The position numbers and the translations under genes are program-made. Shown here piece by piece: positions 7,364-15,475 of a stretch of DNA of 21,279 bases; position 1 is the first letter of the stretch; the number at the start of each line of letters is the position of its first letter. Source of the DNA: an uncultured Collinsella sp. (lineage in GTDB: Bacteria > Actinomycetota > Coriobacteriia > Coriobacteriales > Coriobacteriaceae); assembly GCA_902464645.1 (NCBI GenBank), contig CABQKL010000025.1:1-21279 (forward strand). Direction: 5' to 3'. The notes under the pieces were generated by a model. It did no database searches and was not told the DNA's origin. It saw only the letters and a list, made by a program, of their open reading frames with translations.

Positions 7364-8461
7364 GTGCGAAACAACGCATCGCGGGACGAGTATGTGCCGC
7401 AGCATGGCAGCAGATATGAGACGAAGGGCACGCCTTCGCGTGGCCTTGCTGACGCTCGCATCCGCGTGACGAAGATTGCCGCCATTGGGATGCTAACGTT
7501 GGCGGTTATTATCCTCGGAATTACCGTCAAAACCTACGCGTCGGAGCGAATGGCACACTCAGATGCGTCAACGGTACAGACGCAAAACGAGAAGGTTTCA
7601 AAGTCCAAAGCGTCGGCAGATCTCAAGACGAGACTTTCGAAGGCGGACTTCAACGATATCCCTTCGGGTGATACCGTTCGGACCTTCTCGTTGGTGGATA
7701 ACAAGACTCCTACCTTGGAGGATGAGAGCCTTGCCTTGCTCCAGGATGCCCTGAGTCGGGCGCAGGAGCTAGGCGATGTGGGTGTGGTGTTCTACGACCT
7801 GTCAAGCGGCAAGGGCGTGACGTATAACCCCGATGTCGAGGTTTACGGTGCGAGTAGCTATAAGGCGCTCTATGCGTTGTACATCTGCGAATCTCTGGTC
7901 GAGACGGGTCAGGTTTCACTCGATGATTCCCTTGGCACCTATGGTGGCTACAACATGGGTTGGCAGACGGTGCGCGACCTGATCGATGCCGCGGTCGTTA
8001 ATTCGGACAACGATTCGTTTATTGCGTTACGCGCGGCGTTTGACCGTGTCGGTTACGAGGATTGGATTGCCAGTCTTGGCATCGATTACGATACCGCACT
8101 CGATCCGATGAGTGATTTTCCCACCTATTGCCCGCGCACCTCGGCCAAGTTGTGGCGCGAGATGAGCGAGTATTTGAGCTGTGATAGCGAGACGTCGCAA
8201 TGGCTGTCGGGCCTTCTGGCCTCTACGACCCGGTCCTTTATCCGCGACGGCATTGCGGACGACCAAGCCCTGGTGCGCAACAAGGCCGGCTGGATTAGCG
8301 AGGATGGTTGCTATTCGACATGCGATGCGGGCCTCATCGATGTCGATGGCGACACCTACATTATGAGCATCATGACATCGATGCCATGGAGTGATCGCTC
8401 GAGTGAGCTGGTGGCTGCGATTGCTAAGATATTCTTTGATACGCGAGCTGCGCTGGCCTAA
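7364..8461 (+). CDS. membrane-anchored class A beta-lactamase-like serine hydrolase
   Basis: A 365-residue protein starting at GTG with AGGAG closely upstream. Residues 36-58 form one hydrophobic segment after a basic cytoplasmic tail, so it is probably anchored with its catalytic domain outside. A polar linker (about 60-120) leads to a penicillin-binding fold domain. The serine-enzyme motifs are SxxK as S164-S-Y-K167, SDN at 214-216, and K307-A-G in place of the KTG/KSG triad. These are the landmarks of class A beta-lactamases and related enzymes. The KAG triad and the membrane anchor fit a cell-wall peptidase or other serine hydrolase as well as a resistance enzyme, so beta-lactam resistance should not be assumed. 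Confidence 0.8.
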   Translation: MRNNASRDEYVPQHGSRYETKGTPSRGLADARIRVTKIAAIGMLTLAVIILGITVKTYASERMAHSDASTVQTQNEKVSKSKASADLKTRLSKADFNDIPSGDTVRTFSLVDNKTPTLEDESLALLQDALSRAQELGDVGVVFYDLSSGKGVTYNPDVEVYGASSYKALYALYICESLVETGQVSLDDSLGTYGGYNMGWQTVRDLIDAAVVNSDNDSFIALRAAFDRVGYEDWIASLGIDYDTALDPMSDFPTYCPRTSAKLWREMSEYLSCDSETSQWLSGLLASTTRSFIRDGIADDQALVRNKAGWISEDGCYSTCDAGLIDVDGDTYIMSIMTSMPWSDRSSELVAAIAKIFFDTRAALA

Positions 8462-8468
8462 CGTGTTC

Positions 8469-8485
8469 GTTTGACGAGGTCAAAC
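8469..8485. repeat. short exact inverted repeat upstream of mtnN
   Basis: GTTTGAC (8469-8475), spacer GAG, and GTCAAAC (8479-8485) sit just after the serine hydrolase stop. It could be a weak terminator on the minus strand or a regulator site; its half sites equal those of the LacI-type operators at the left end, in the opposite arrangement. Confidence 0.35.
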
Positions 8486-8539
8486 AAAATGCTGGTACCA
8501 TACCGTGGTTGAGAATTTCGTATAGGTTTGGGGAATGGC

Positions 8540-9280
8540 ATGGCTACCATCGCGATTATCGGTGCGCTCGAAAAAGAGATCATGCAGATTAAGGAAGAGT
8601 TGAGCAACGTTTGCATGGTACAGGAGGCGGGCTTGAACGTTGTGACCGGCGGGCTCGACGGCCTGTCGATTGTCGCCACGACGGCGGGTATGGGCACGGT
8701 AAACGCTGCCGCCGCAACACAGCACCTCATTAGCAAGTATGCTCCACAGGCAGTTGTGTTTTCTGGTATCGCAGGTGGCCTGAATCCCAAGCTCCATATC
8801 GACGATGTCGTCATTGGCAAATGCCTGCGCTATCTAGATACCGATACCGCGCTTATCGCCGAGTCTGCACCGGGGCTCGAGGAGTTTGTCTCGACGCCTG
8901 CGCTGGTCGATATTGCCGCCGATGTGCTTGCTGAGCGTGGGTTTGTTGATGCTTCGACAAATGCGACCGCTTCGAACGAGGGCGCAAAGCAGTTCCTGGT
9001 CGGCACGATTGCCACGGGTAACCGCTTTGTGACGGGCGCCGCTATGCGCAATGATGCCATCGAGGCGACGCATGCCGATTGTGTCGGCATGGAGGGCGCG
9101 GCAATTGCCCATATCGCAACCAAAAATGGTGTCGATTGCCTGGTGCTGCGCGCTATCAGCGATAATTGTGACGAGGCGTACGATGCGATTTGCGACCGCG
9201 AGTTTGACCTGTTCGAGTATGCCCGCACCGCGAGTGGCATTACGCTCGATATCGTTCGCCGTATCGCTGCTATCTATTAA
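8540..9280 (+). CDS. mtnN: 5'-methylthioadenosine/S-adenosylhomocysteine nucleosidase
   Basis: A 246-residue cytoplasmic enzyme of the PNP/UDP phosphorylase superfamily. It cleaves adenine from methylthioadenosine and S-adenosylhomocysteine, recycling by-products of SAM metabolism and polyamine synthesis. Visible motifs are the N-terminal IAIIGALEKEI (Glu13 aligning with the catalytic Glu of E. coli MTAN), VVFSGIAGG, the substrate-binding VGMEGAAIAH (Glu185) and AISDNCDE, whose Asp208 matches the catalytic Asp. Start 8540 is chosen because GGGGA (8530-8534) is placed 5 nt upstream; the TTG at 8528 would add four residues. Length is close to the family norm of about 230. It stands 39 bp ahead of engB on the same strand and may share a transcript. 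Confidence 0.92.
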   Translation: MATIAIIGALEKEIMQIKEELSNVCMVQEAGLNVVTGGLDGLSIVATTAGMGTVNAAAATQHLISKYAPQAVVFSGIAGGLNPKLHIDDVVIGKCLRYLDTDTALIAESAPGLEEFVSTPALVDIAADVLAERGFVDASTNATASNEGAKQFLVGTIATGNRFVTGAAMRNDAIEATHADCVGMEGAAIAHIATKNGVDCLVLRAISDNCDEAYDAICDREFDLFEYARTASGITLDIVRRIAAIY

Positions 9281-9319
9281 CGCGCTTTTTTTGTAAGAAC
9301 CTACGACCAAGGAGTGTCC

Positions 9320-9910
9320 ATGGCCGATTCCATTAACTACCAGCTTGCCAAGTTCGTCGCCAGCTACGGCAAGGTTTCGCAGATCCCCGAGTCCACCTGT
9401 CCCGAGGTGAGCTTCGTTGGCCGCTCAAATGTGGGCAAGTCGTCCATTATGAACAAGCTCTTTGGCCGCAAGAACCTGGTGAAGGTTTCGAGCACGCCGG
9501 GCAAGACGAGCAACATCAATTTCTTCGAGGCCGACGACGTGCACTTTGTGGACCTGCCGGGCTATGGTTTCGCCCGTCGTTCCAAGGCCGAGCGCGACCG
9601 CTGGGCCGAGCTCATCGGCGACTTCTTCGACTCCGAGCGCAGCTTTAACTTGGTTGTGTCGCTAGTGGACATTCGCCATGACCCCAGTAAGCTCGACCAT
9701 GACATGATCGACTACCTGCAGGGCAACGAGTTCAACTTTATCGTCTGCCTCACCAAGGCCGACAAGCTCAGCCGCACCCAGCAGGCCCGCCAAGCTGCAG
9801 CTATCAAAAAGCAGCTCAACGTCCCTGCCGAAAACGTGATCATCACAAGCTCCCAGACCGGCACCGGCATCGACGAACTCAAGCGCCGCATCGCCGAAGC
9901 CTGCCTCTAA
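9320..9910 (+). CDS. engB: ribosome biogenesis GTP-binding protein EngB (YihA/YsxC)
   Basis: A 196-residue TRAFAC-class GTPase needed for large ribosomal subunit assembly. All G motifs are readable: G1 GRSNVGKS at 34-41, G2 region STPGKTSNINFF, G3 DLPGYG from Asp78, G4 TKAD at 145-148 and G5 SSQTG. The GYGFA run after G3 is characteristic of EngB. Start 9320 is preceded by AAGGAG (9309-9314) at 5 nt; an in-frame GTG at 9314 overlaps that site and is unlikely. Length matches the family. It converges with thrB, and the gap between the two is filled by a giant inverted repeat. Confidence 0.95.
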   Translation: MADSINYQLAKFVASYGKVSQIPESTCPEVSFVGRSNVGKSSIMNKLFGRKNLVKVSSTPGKTSNINFFEADDVHFVDLPGYGFARRSKAERDRWAELIGDFFDSERSFNLVVSLVDIRHDPSKLDHDMIDYLQGNEFNFIVCLTKADKLSRTQQARQAAAIKKQLNVPAENVIITSSQTGTGIDELKRRIAEACL

Positions 9911-9988
9911 TAAGTGCCCCAGCCTAGCAAGAGCCCTCCCCAATAAAGAGCCAAATTATCAGCCCGGCGCCCCTTCAAAGCGTGGGTC

Positions 9989-10175
9989 CCTGTAGACATC
10001 GCTCGCCACGTTGCCATAGGGCCACCCAGGGGCATCCCCTTAAAAATATTCCGCAGCACGAGGCCCGCTTATCCGCAGCTCCGAAGGAGCAGGATAAGCG
10101 GGCCTCAAGTGCGAGGACGTTTTTAAGGGGATGCCCCTGGGTGGCCCGGACAGACCGATCGGCGATGTCTACAGG
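9989..10175 (-). repeat. nested long palindrome, family A copy 1 (3' of thrB)
   Basis: Three co-axial stems can be drawn. An outermost 14-bp exact stem joins 9989-10002 with 10162-10175. A 28-bp exact stem joins 10019-10046 with 10120-10147. A 15-bp exact stem joins 10060-10074 with 10092-10106. On the minus strand the apex reads TGCTCCTTCGGAGCTGC, the left internal loop begins CGTCCTCG, and the right holds CTGCGGA. The same nucleotides recur at the same positions in the element at 15476-15605. The outermost arm contains the thrB stop codon (10169-10171). Read in the thrB direction, it would be a hairpin-rich 3' UTR. The rest of the 258-bp gap between engB and thrB shows nothing else. Confidence 0.9.
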
Positions 10176-11050
10176 TACTCGATTTGAGCGCCCTCGGTGT
10201 CGCATGTCAGAATATGCGTATCACACTTAGGGAACTGCTCGCGCAGCTTGACCTGCAGGAACTTTGCCACGATGGTGTCGTCGGTCACAGCCATAAGGGT
10301 CGAGCCCGATCCGCTGATCCAGATGGTCTTGGCGCCGCCGTTAAGGCAGGTGTCGCGCACGGCGTTGTAGTCGGGAATCAGACGGCGACGATAGGGTTCC
10401 TGGATGCGGTCGTCATTGGCGGCGGCAATCAAGTCGAGGTTGCCGGACTCAAGACCGCGCGTCATGCCGGCGATGCGGCCCATCTGCCATACGGCGGTGG
10501 AGAGCGGAACCTCCTGCGGCACGACCTTGCGCGCCTCGCTCGTATGCACCTCGTAGGGAGGAATCACGGTAATAAAACGCAGGCGATCGCTCACCTCGTA
10601 GCGCAGGCACTGGGGGAGCGAATCGGTCGGCGTAAAGGAGCAGACGGCGCCGCCCAGGATAGCGGGGGCGACGTTATCGGGATGGCCCTCGACCTCGGTG
10701 GCAATGCGGACGAGCTCGGCGCGGTCGACGGTGTGGCCCGTCAGCGCGGCGGCCGCCATGATGCCAGCGACGACGCAGGTGGAGCTGGAACCCAGGCCGC
10801 GGGCGACGGGAACGTCAGTCTGAATGTCGATGGCGACGGGGAAGGCCGGCTCGCCCCATGCGGCCAGTGCATCGACAAAGCTAACGTAGACCAGGTTGTT
10901 CTCGTTTTGGAATTCCTCGGGGCAGCCCGTGATGGTGAGCTTGTCGGCGCGCTCGAAGGTGAAGTGCGAGTAGAGGCTGACGGCCATGCCGAGGGTGTCG
11001 TAGCCGATGCCTAGGTTGGCGCTTGTTGCTGGGACAGTGATCTTGATCAT
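10169..11050 (-). CDS. thrB: homoserine kinase
   Basis: A 293-residue GHMP-family kinase that phosphorylates homoserine to O-phosphohomoserine, the step before threonine synthase. The N-terminal VPATSANLGIGYDTLG matches ThrB, and the ATP-binding motif PVARGLGSSS is at 81-90, followed by EVEGHPDNVAPA (119-130), which ThrB shares. A late GSGST segment fits the third GHMP motif. The start is supported by AGGAGGA at 11056-11062, placed 5 nt upstream on this strand. It follows thrC on the same strand, but a thrC terminator and a long inverted repeat lie between, so it is not a simple co-translated pair. Its 3' end runs into the nested palindrome at 9989-10175. Confidence 0.95.
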   Translation of the reverse strand: MIKITVPATSANLGIGYDTLGMAVSLYSHFTFERADKLTITGCPEEFQNENNLVYVSFVDALAAWGEPAFPVAIDIQTDVPVARGLGSSSTCVVAGIMAAAALTGHTVDRAELVRIATEVEGHPDNVAPAILGGAVCSFTPTDSLPQCLRYEVSDRLRFITVIPPYEVHTSEARKVVPQEVPLSTAVWQMGRIAGMTRGLESGNLDLIAAANDDRIQEPYRRRLIPDYNAVRDTCLNGGAKTIWISGSGSTLMAVTDDTIVAKFLQVKLREQFPKCDTHILTCDTEGAQIEYL

Positions 11051-11063
11051 GTGGGTCCTCCTG

Positions 11064-11175
11064 GCGTGCCTGGCTGTTTAGTTCGCTGCTCGGACAGTCC
11101 TGCGCAAGACGGAAAGCACATTAAGTGCTTTCCTTTGCGTGCGGAACTCGCGACGAACTAAACAGCCAGGCACGC
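11064..11175 (-). repeat. long inverted repeat in the thrB leader
   Basis: Arms 11064-11085 and 11154-11175 are exact inverted copies over 22 bp. Inside, GGAAAGCAC (11111-11119) pairs with GTGCTTTCC (11125-11133), extended by 7 bp with G-U ends (11102-11108 with 11134-11140 region). The inner loops contain TCCTGC on one side and TGCGGA on the other, echoing the internal-loop sequence of the two family A palindromes, though the apex differs. In the thrB transcript the 3' arm would end 1-2 nt before the ribosome-binding site. Confidence 0.85.
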
Positions 11176-11208
11176 TGTGCACGTTCGTCATCATCCCGGG
11201 GGTTATCT

Positions 11209-11241
11209 GATAAAAGAAGGTGCGCCGGCTTTCGCCGGCGC
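11209..11241 (-). terminator. intrinsic terminator of thrC
   Basis: On the minus strand GCGCCGGC, loop GAAA, GCCGGCGC (11241 to 11222) forms an exact 8-bp stem with a stable tetraloop. It is followed by ACCTTCTTTTATC, a fair U-rich tail. It starts about 13 nt after the thrC stop. Confidence 0.75.
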
Positions 11242-11253
11242 TTAATAAGGGAT

Positions 11254-12771
11254 CTAGTTGGTGCTCATTCGTTTTGCTGCAGACTCGACGTAGCTCGCCA
11301 TCTCATCGACGTCACAGACATCTTCGAAGCGGACGGGCTTGGACTCGAGCTCGGCGAGCTGGACCGGGGCAACCGTGTTGGTTGCCTGCTCGAGCACGCG
11401 CATGGCCTCAAAGTCGTCCTCGGGAACGTCGAGGCCCAGGGCGCCGCAGCAGGCGCGCGGGAACTTGTAGGGGCTGGCGGTCGAAAGCAGCACGCGGGCC
11501 TTGGCGCCCTCGGCGGGAGCGACCTGCTCAAAGACGTGATAGCCGCAGGCGGTGTGCGGGTCGATCACGTAGTCGTTCGCGTCCCAGCAGCTCTTGATGG
11601 CGGCGCGGACCTCGTCCTCGCTGGCCCAACCGCAGCCAAAGACGCTCTGAATCTTTGCCAGCAGGTCGGCGGGAACTTCGTAGCGACCAGTCCGCGCCAG
11701 CTGCTCCATAAGGCCGGCAACGAGCTCACAGTCGCCATCGGACAGGAAGTAGAGCATGCGCTCCAGGTTAGAGCTGATGAGGATGTCCATCGAAGGCGAG
11801 ATGGTCGTGAAGAACGGGCGGTTGCGGTCGTAGACGCCGGTGCTCAGGAAGTCAGCCAGCACGTTGTTCTTGTCGCTCGCGACGATGAGCTTGGCGACGG
11901 GCAGACCCATGCGCTTGGCATAGTAACCGGCCAGGATATCGCCAAAGTTGCCGGTCGGTACGCAGAACTCCACGGCATCGCCAGCCTTGATGGCGCCGGC
12001 GCGCAACAGCTGCGCATAGGCGGCAAAGTAGTAGACGACCTGCGGTACCAGACGGCCGACGTTGATGGAGTTGGCGCTCGAAAGCACCGTGCCTGCGGCC
12101 TCCAGACGCTCGGCAAGCTCCTTATCGGCAAAGATGCGCTTGACGGCGCTCTGGGCGTCGTCAAAGTTGCCGCGGATGCCGCAGACGGCGACGTTATCGC
12201 CCTCCTGTGTGGACATCTGCAGATTCTGCACGCGGCTGACTTTGCCCTCGGGATAAAAGACGGTGATGCCCGTGCCCGGGGCGTCGGCAAAGCCGGCGAG
12301 TGCCGCCTTGCCTGTGTCGCCCGACGTGGCGGTGACGATCATGATGCGCTCGGCGCCGCCGTCCTTGGCGGAGGTTCGGGCCATCAGGCGGGGGAGCATC
12401 TGCAGAGCGACGTCCTTAAAGGCGCTCGTCGGACCGCCAAAGAGCTCCATCACATAGGTTTGAGGAGCGTCGGTGCCCGGCGCTGCGTCGAGTTTGACGA
12501 GTGGCGTGACCTCATCACTTGCAAACGTACCGCGGTAAGCCTCATTCACACAGGCCGAAATTTCTTCGTCCGTGTAATCGTTCAGTAACATTCCCAACAC
12601 ATTTTGAGCGATTTCAAAGTACGATTTATCTGCAAGCGAGCTGATATCGACCTGCTGGGTGCCAAGCTCGTCCGAGACAAACAAACCCCCGTCGGGAGCT
12701 ATGCCGGTGCGGATTGCCACCTTACTTGAGCATGATAAAGTGCGTCCTCGTGTACTATGATAAGTTCCCAT
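11254..12771 (-). CDS. thrC: threonine synthase
   Basis: A 505-residue PLP enzyme that converts O-phosphohomoserine to threonine, of the longer class seen in many bacteria. The N-terminus (YHSTRG, then APDGGLFV) is typical. GGPTSAFKD carries the PLP-binding Lys119, and TATSGDTGKAAL followed by VFYPEGKVS is the phosphate-binding and substrate region. Start 12771 is chosen because GAGGAG stands about 10 nt upstream on this strand and MGTYHSTRG begins like the family; an in-frame ATG at 12816 would add 15 residues of no known match. It is divergent from lysC across a 103-bp region that must hold both promoters, although no strong hexamers are evident there. Confidence 0.95.
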   Translation of the reverse strand: MGTYHSTRGRTLSCSSKVAIRTGIAPDGGLFVSDELGTQQVDISSLADKSYFEIAQNVLGMLLNDYTDEEISACVNEAYRGTFASDEVTPLVKLDAAPGTDAPQTYVMELFGGPTSAFKDVALQMLPRLMARTSAKDGGAERIMIVTATSGDTGKAALAGFADAPGTGITVFYPEGKVSRVQNLQMSTQEGDNVAVCGIRGNFDDAQSAVKRIFADKELAERLEAAGTVLSSANSINVGRLVPQVVYYFAAYAQLLRAGAIKAGDAVEFCVPTGNFGDILAGYYAKRMGLPVAKLIVASDKNNVLADFLSTGVYDRNRPFFTTISPSMDILISSNLERMLYFLSDGDCELVAGLMEQLARTGRYEVPADLLAKIQSVFGCGWASEDEVRAAIKSCWDANDYVIDPHTACGYHVFEQVAPAEGAKARVLLSTASPYKFPRACCGALGLDVPEDDFEAMRVLEQATNTVAPVQLAELESKPVRFEDVCDVDEMASYVESAAKRMSTN

Positions 12772-12874
12772 ATAACACTGCTCCTCGGATGCCTTGGTCC
12801 CAATCGGTGAAACCATGGTATCAGAGCGCGCAAAACAGGTTTGCAGAGGCTTTTAGAAAGGTAACCTCCACGCC

Positions 12875-14263
12875 ATGATAAAAATTGCCAAGTTTGGCGG
12901 CTCGTCGGTCGCCGACGCCGAACACTTCAAGAAGATCAAGGCCATCGTCGATGCCGACCCTGCCCGCCGTTTTGTGGTGGTTTCCGCCTGCGGTCGCCGC
13001 TTTAAGGGCGACACCAAGGTGACCGACCTGCTCTACCTGGTTAACGCGCACGTTAAGTACCACGTGTCGTGCGAGGAGCTACTCGAGGACATTGGCCAGC
13101 GCTACTTTGATATCGCTGACGAGCTGGAACTCACCTATCCCATCCGCGAAGAGTTTGCGGCCTTTGCCGAGCGCGCCCGCTCGGGCGGCTACTCCACCGA
13201 GGAGCTCGTGAGCCGCGGCGAGTACTTCACCGCTCGCCTGATGGCCGAGTATCTGGGCCTGCCGTTCCTGGATGCTGCGACGGTCGTTGCGTTCCATCAC
13301 GACGGTACGCTCAGCATGAACCGCACCTCCGAGCTGGTGCAGGAGTACGGTCAGCAGGGCGGCTTTGTTATGCCCGGTTTCTACGGCGCGACGCGTGAGG
13401 GCCAGATCAAGCTGCTCGATCGTGGCGGCGGCGATATCTCGGGCTCGATTTTGGCTAAGTGCCTGGGCGCCGACCTTTACGAGAACTGGACCGACGTCTC
13501 GGGTTTCTATTCTGCGGATCCGCGTATTGTTCCGGAGGCTCAGCCCATTGCGCGCGTTACCTACGAGGAGCTGCGCGAGCTTTCGTACATGGGCGCAAGC
13601 GTCCTGCACGAGGAAGCCGTGTTCCCCGTGCGCGAGGCAGGCATTCCGCTGGTCATCAAGAACACCAATGCGCCGCAGGACCCCGGCACCATCATTAGCG
13701 AGACGGCTGATGAAGGCGAGGCGGAGCCCATCATTACCGGCGTGACCGGCAAGCGCGGTTTTGTCGCCATCAACGTCGCCCGCGACCGCACCAAGCCCCG
13801 CGTCGGCTTTATGCGCCGTGCGCTTTCGGTGTTCGAGCGCTATGACGTTTCCGTCGAGCACATGCCCACCGGTGTCGACCGCTTTGGCGCCGTGGTGCAG
13901 GAGCAGGACGTTCACGATTCACTGTACTCGCTCGTGGGCGACATTCAGCAGGAGGTCGAGCCGCTCGAGATCGAGGTTGTCGAGGGCCTGGCACTTATCG
14001 CGACCGTCGGCCGTAACCTGCGCGGTCGTGCCGGCATCTCGGGCCACCTGTTTGGCATGCTTGGCCAGGCTGGCGTGAGCGTGCGTATGATTTCGCAGAG
14101 CTGCGACGAGATCAACATCATTATCGGTGTCGAGGAGAAGGACTTCGACCTGGCGATTCAGACCATTTACCGTGCCTTCTCCGATGAGAACGGCATTGTG
14201 AAGGTCTCCGACCTGGAGGCTCCTGCGCCGGCCGATCCCACCTTGGCAGCGCTCCACAAGTAG
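12875..14263 (+). CDS. lysC: aspartate kinase
   Basis: A 462-residue aspartokinase that phosphorylates aspartate, the entry step for lysine, threonine and methionine. The N-terminal KFGGSSVADAEHF is the signature kinase motif, and LVSRGEYFTARLMAEYLG, GFYGATREGQIKLLDRGGGDISGS-like segments and WTDVSGFYSADPRIV complete the catalytic domain to about residue 280. Two ACT domains follow (from about 295 and 375), so allosteric feedback by an end product is expected. The LATVGRNL-type motif in the second is visible as IATVGRNLRGRAG. There is no fused homoserine dehydrogenase. Start at 12875 has AGAAAGG (12855-12861) somewhat far upstream. asd follows on the same strand after 174 bp with hairpins. 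Confidence 0.95.
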   Translation: MIKIAKFGGSSVADAEHFKKIKAIVDADPARRFVVVSACGRRFKGDTKVTDLLYLVNAHVKYHVSCEELLEDIGQRYFDIADELELTYPIREEFAAFAERARSGGYSTEELVSRGEYFTARLMAEYLGLPFLDAATVVAFHHDGTLSMNRTSELVQEYGQQGGFVMPGFYGATREGQIKLLDRGGGDISGSILAKCLGADLYENWTDVSGFYSADPRIVPEAQPIARVTYEELRELSYMGASVLHEEAVFPVREAGIPLVIKNTNAPQDPGTIISETADEGEAEPIITGVTGKRGFVAINVARDRTKPRVGFMRRALSVFERYDVSVEHMPTGVDRFGAVVQEQDVHDSLYSLVGDIQQEVEPLEIEVVEGLALIATVGRNLRGRAGISGHLFGMLGQAGVSVRMISQSCDEINIIIGVEEKDFDLAIQTIYRAFSDENGIVKVSDLEAPAPADPTLAALHK

Positions 14264-14276
14264 CTGCTATCCCGGT

Positions 14277-14305
14277 GGATTTTTGGGACAAGTGCCAAAA
14301 ATCTA
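14277..14305 (+). terminator. hairpin after lysC
   Basis: GATTTTTGG and CCAAAAATC, separated by about 8 nt (GACAAGTG), form a 9-bp stem shortly after the lysC stop. The stem is A/T-rich with no following T-run, so termination is only possible. Confidence 0.4.
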
Positions 14306-14337
14306 GCGCGGGGCGTTTCGTTTCGGTTTCGTTTCGA

Positions 14338-14368
14338 CGGGGCGGGTTTCGTGCCTGCCCCGTTCTTG
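14338..14368 (+). terminator. GC-rich hairpin with T-rich tail upstream of asd
   Basis: ACGGGGCGGG and CCTGCCCCGT pair over 10 bp with one G-U wobble around the loop TTTCGTG, and are followed by TCTTGT. It looks like a weak intrinsic terminator for lysC or an attenuator in the asd leader. Confidence 0.5.
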
Positions 14369-14437
14369 TATACACTGGCAACAATAATCAGCCTGCTCGG
14401 CGTGCGGGCAAAAGCCAAAACCTTTAAAGGGGGAAGC

Positions 14438-15463
14438 ATGAAACAGTACACGGTTGCTATTTTGGGCGCGACGGGAGCCGTGGGCACCCAGATGCTCGAG
14501 TGCCTCAACGAGCAGGAGTTCCCGGTCGGCAAGCTCAAGCTGTTGGCAAGTGCACGCTCCGCGGGCAAGACCGTTGAGTTCCGCGGCGAGCAGATCGTGA
14601 TCGAAGAGGCTTGCCCCGAGGCCTTTGAGGGCTGTGATATTGTGCTCGGAGCCGCCGGCGACGATATCGCGAAGGAGCTGCTGCCCGAGGCCGTCAAGCG
14701 CGGCGCCGTCGTAGTCGACAACAGCCATGCCTTCCGCATGGATCCCGAGGTGCCGCTGGTTGTGCCCGAGATCAATGCCGACGACATCAAGTGGCATCAC
14801 GGCCTTATCGCCAACCCCAACTGCGCGACCATTATCGGCCTGGTTCCCACGTGGCCGCTGCATCAGCTCGCTGGCGTGAAGCGCATGATCGTCTCGACGT
14901 ACCAGGCGGCTTCGGGTGCTGGCGCCCCCGGTATGGCCGAGCTCGAGGCTCAGCTGGCCGCCCTGGGCCGCGGCGAGGAGATTCCCGAGCCGCGCGCATT
15001 TGCCGCCCAGCTGGCGAGCAACCTGATTCCGCAGATTGGCGGCGTCAAGGAGGAGGGCTTTACCTCCGAGGAGATGAAGCTGCAAAACGAGGGCCGCAAG
15101 ATCATGCACCTGCCCGAGCTGCGCGTGAACTGCACCTGCGTGCGCGTGCCCGTGCTGCGCTCGCACTCCGAGAGCATTACGCTTGAGTTTGAGCGCGACA
15201 TTACGGTTGACGAGGCCCGTGCTGCGCTGGCTGCCGCTCCGGGCGTGAAGCTGGTTGACGACATGAGCGCCGAGGATGCGCACGATCGCTTCCCCATGCC
15301 GATGGATACGTCCGACCAGGATTTGATTTGGGTCGGTCGCGTGCGCCGCGACATCTCGAACCCCGAGGCCGCGCGTGGCATCACCTTCTGGTGCTGCGGC
15401 GACCAAATCCGTAAGGGCGCGGCAACCAACGCCGTCCAGATCGCTAAGCTGCTCTGCGAGTAG
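14438..15463 (+). CDS. asd: aspartate-semialdehyde dehydrogenase
   Basis: A 341-residue NADP-dependent enzyme that reduces aspartyl phosphate to aspartate-4-semialdehyde, the step after LysC. The N-terminal Rossmann motif is ILGATGAVG (8-16). The active-site cysteine is Cys129 in ANPNCATI. The substrate-binding region STYQAASGAGAPGM follows, and the later RVPVLRSHSE segment holds the catalytic His. Start 14438 is chosen because AAAGGGGG (14426-14433) is just upstream and the Rossmann strand begins at residue 4; upstream in-frame codons from 14351 add 29 unrelated residues. Length matches the family. Its 3' end is 12 nt from a nested palindrome like the one after thrB. Confidence 0.95.
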   Translation: MKQYTVAILGATGAVGTQMLECLNEQEFPVGKLKLLASARSAGKTVEFRGEQIVIEEACPEAFEGCDIVLGAAGDDIAKELLPEAVKRGAVVVDNSHAFRMDPEVPLVVPEINADDIKWHHGLIANPNCATIIGLVPTWPLHQLAGVKRMIVSTYQAASGAGAPGMAELEAQLAALGRGEEIPEPRAFAAQLASNLIPQIGGVKEEGFTSEEMKLQNEGRKIMHLPELRVNCTCVRVPVLRSHSESITLEFERDITVDEARAALAAAPGVKLVDDMSAEDAHDRFPMPMDTSDQDLIWVGRVRRDISNPEAARGITFWCCGDQIRKGAATNAVQIAKLLCE

Positions 15464-15475
15464 TGTGACCTGTCC

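Noticed and set aside
9281..9300. T-run CTTTTTTTG after mtnN as an intrinsic terminator
   Set aside because: No stable hairpin precedes the T-run, so the evidence is incomplete.
11051..11253. T-box or other known riboswitch in the thrB leader
   Set aside because: I see no T-box sequence or tRNA-like specifier stem; the leader is dominated by a simple long inverted repeat.
11125..12588. Plus-strand open frame of 487 codons opposite thrC
   Set aside because: The minus strand encodes threonine synthase with a PLP lysine and ribosome-binding site; the plus frame has none of these.
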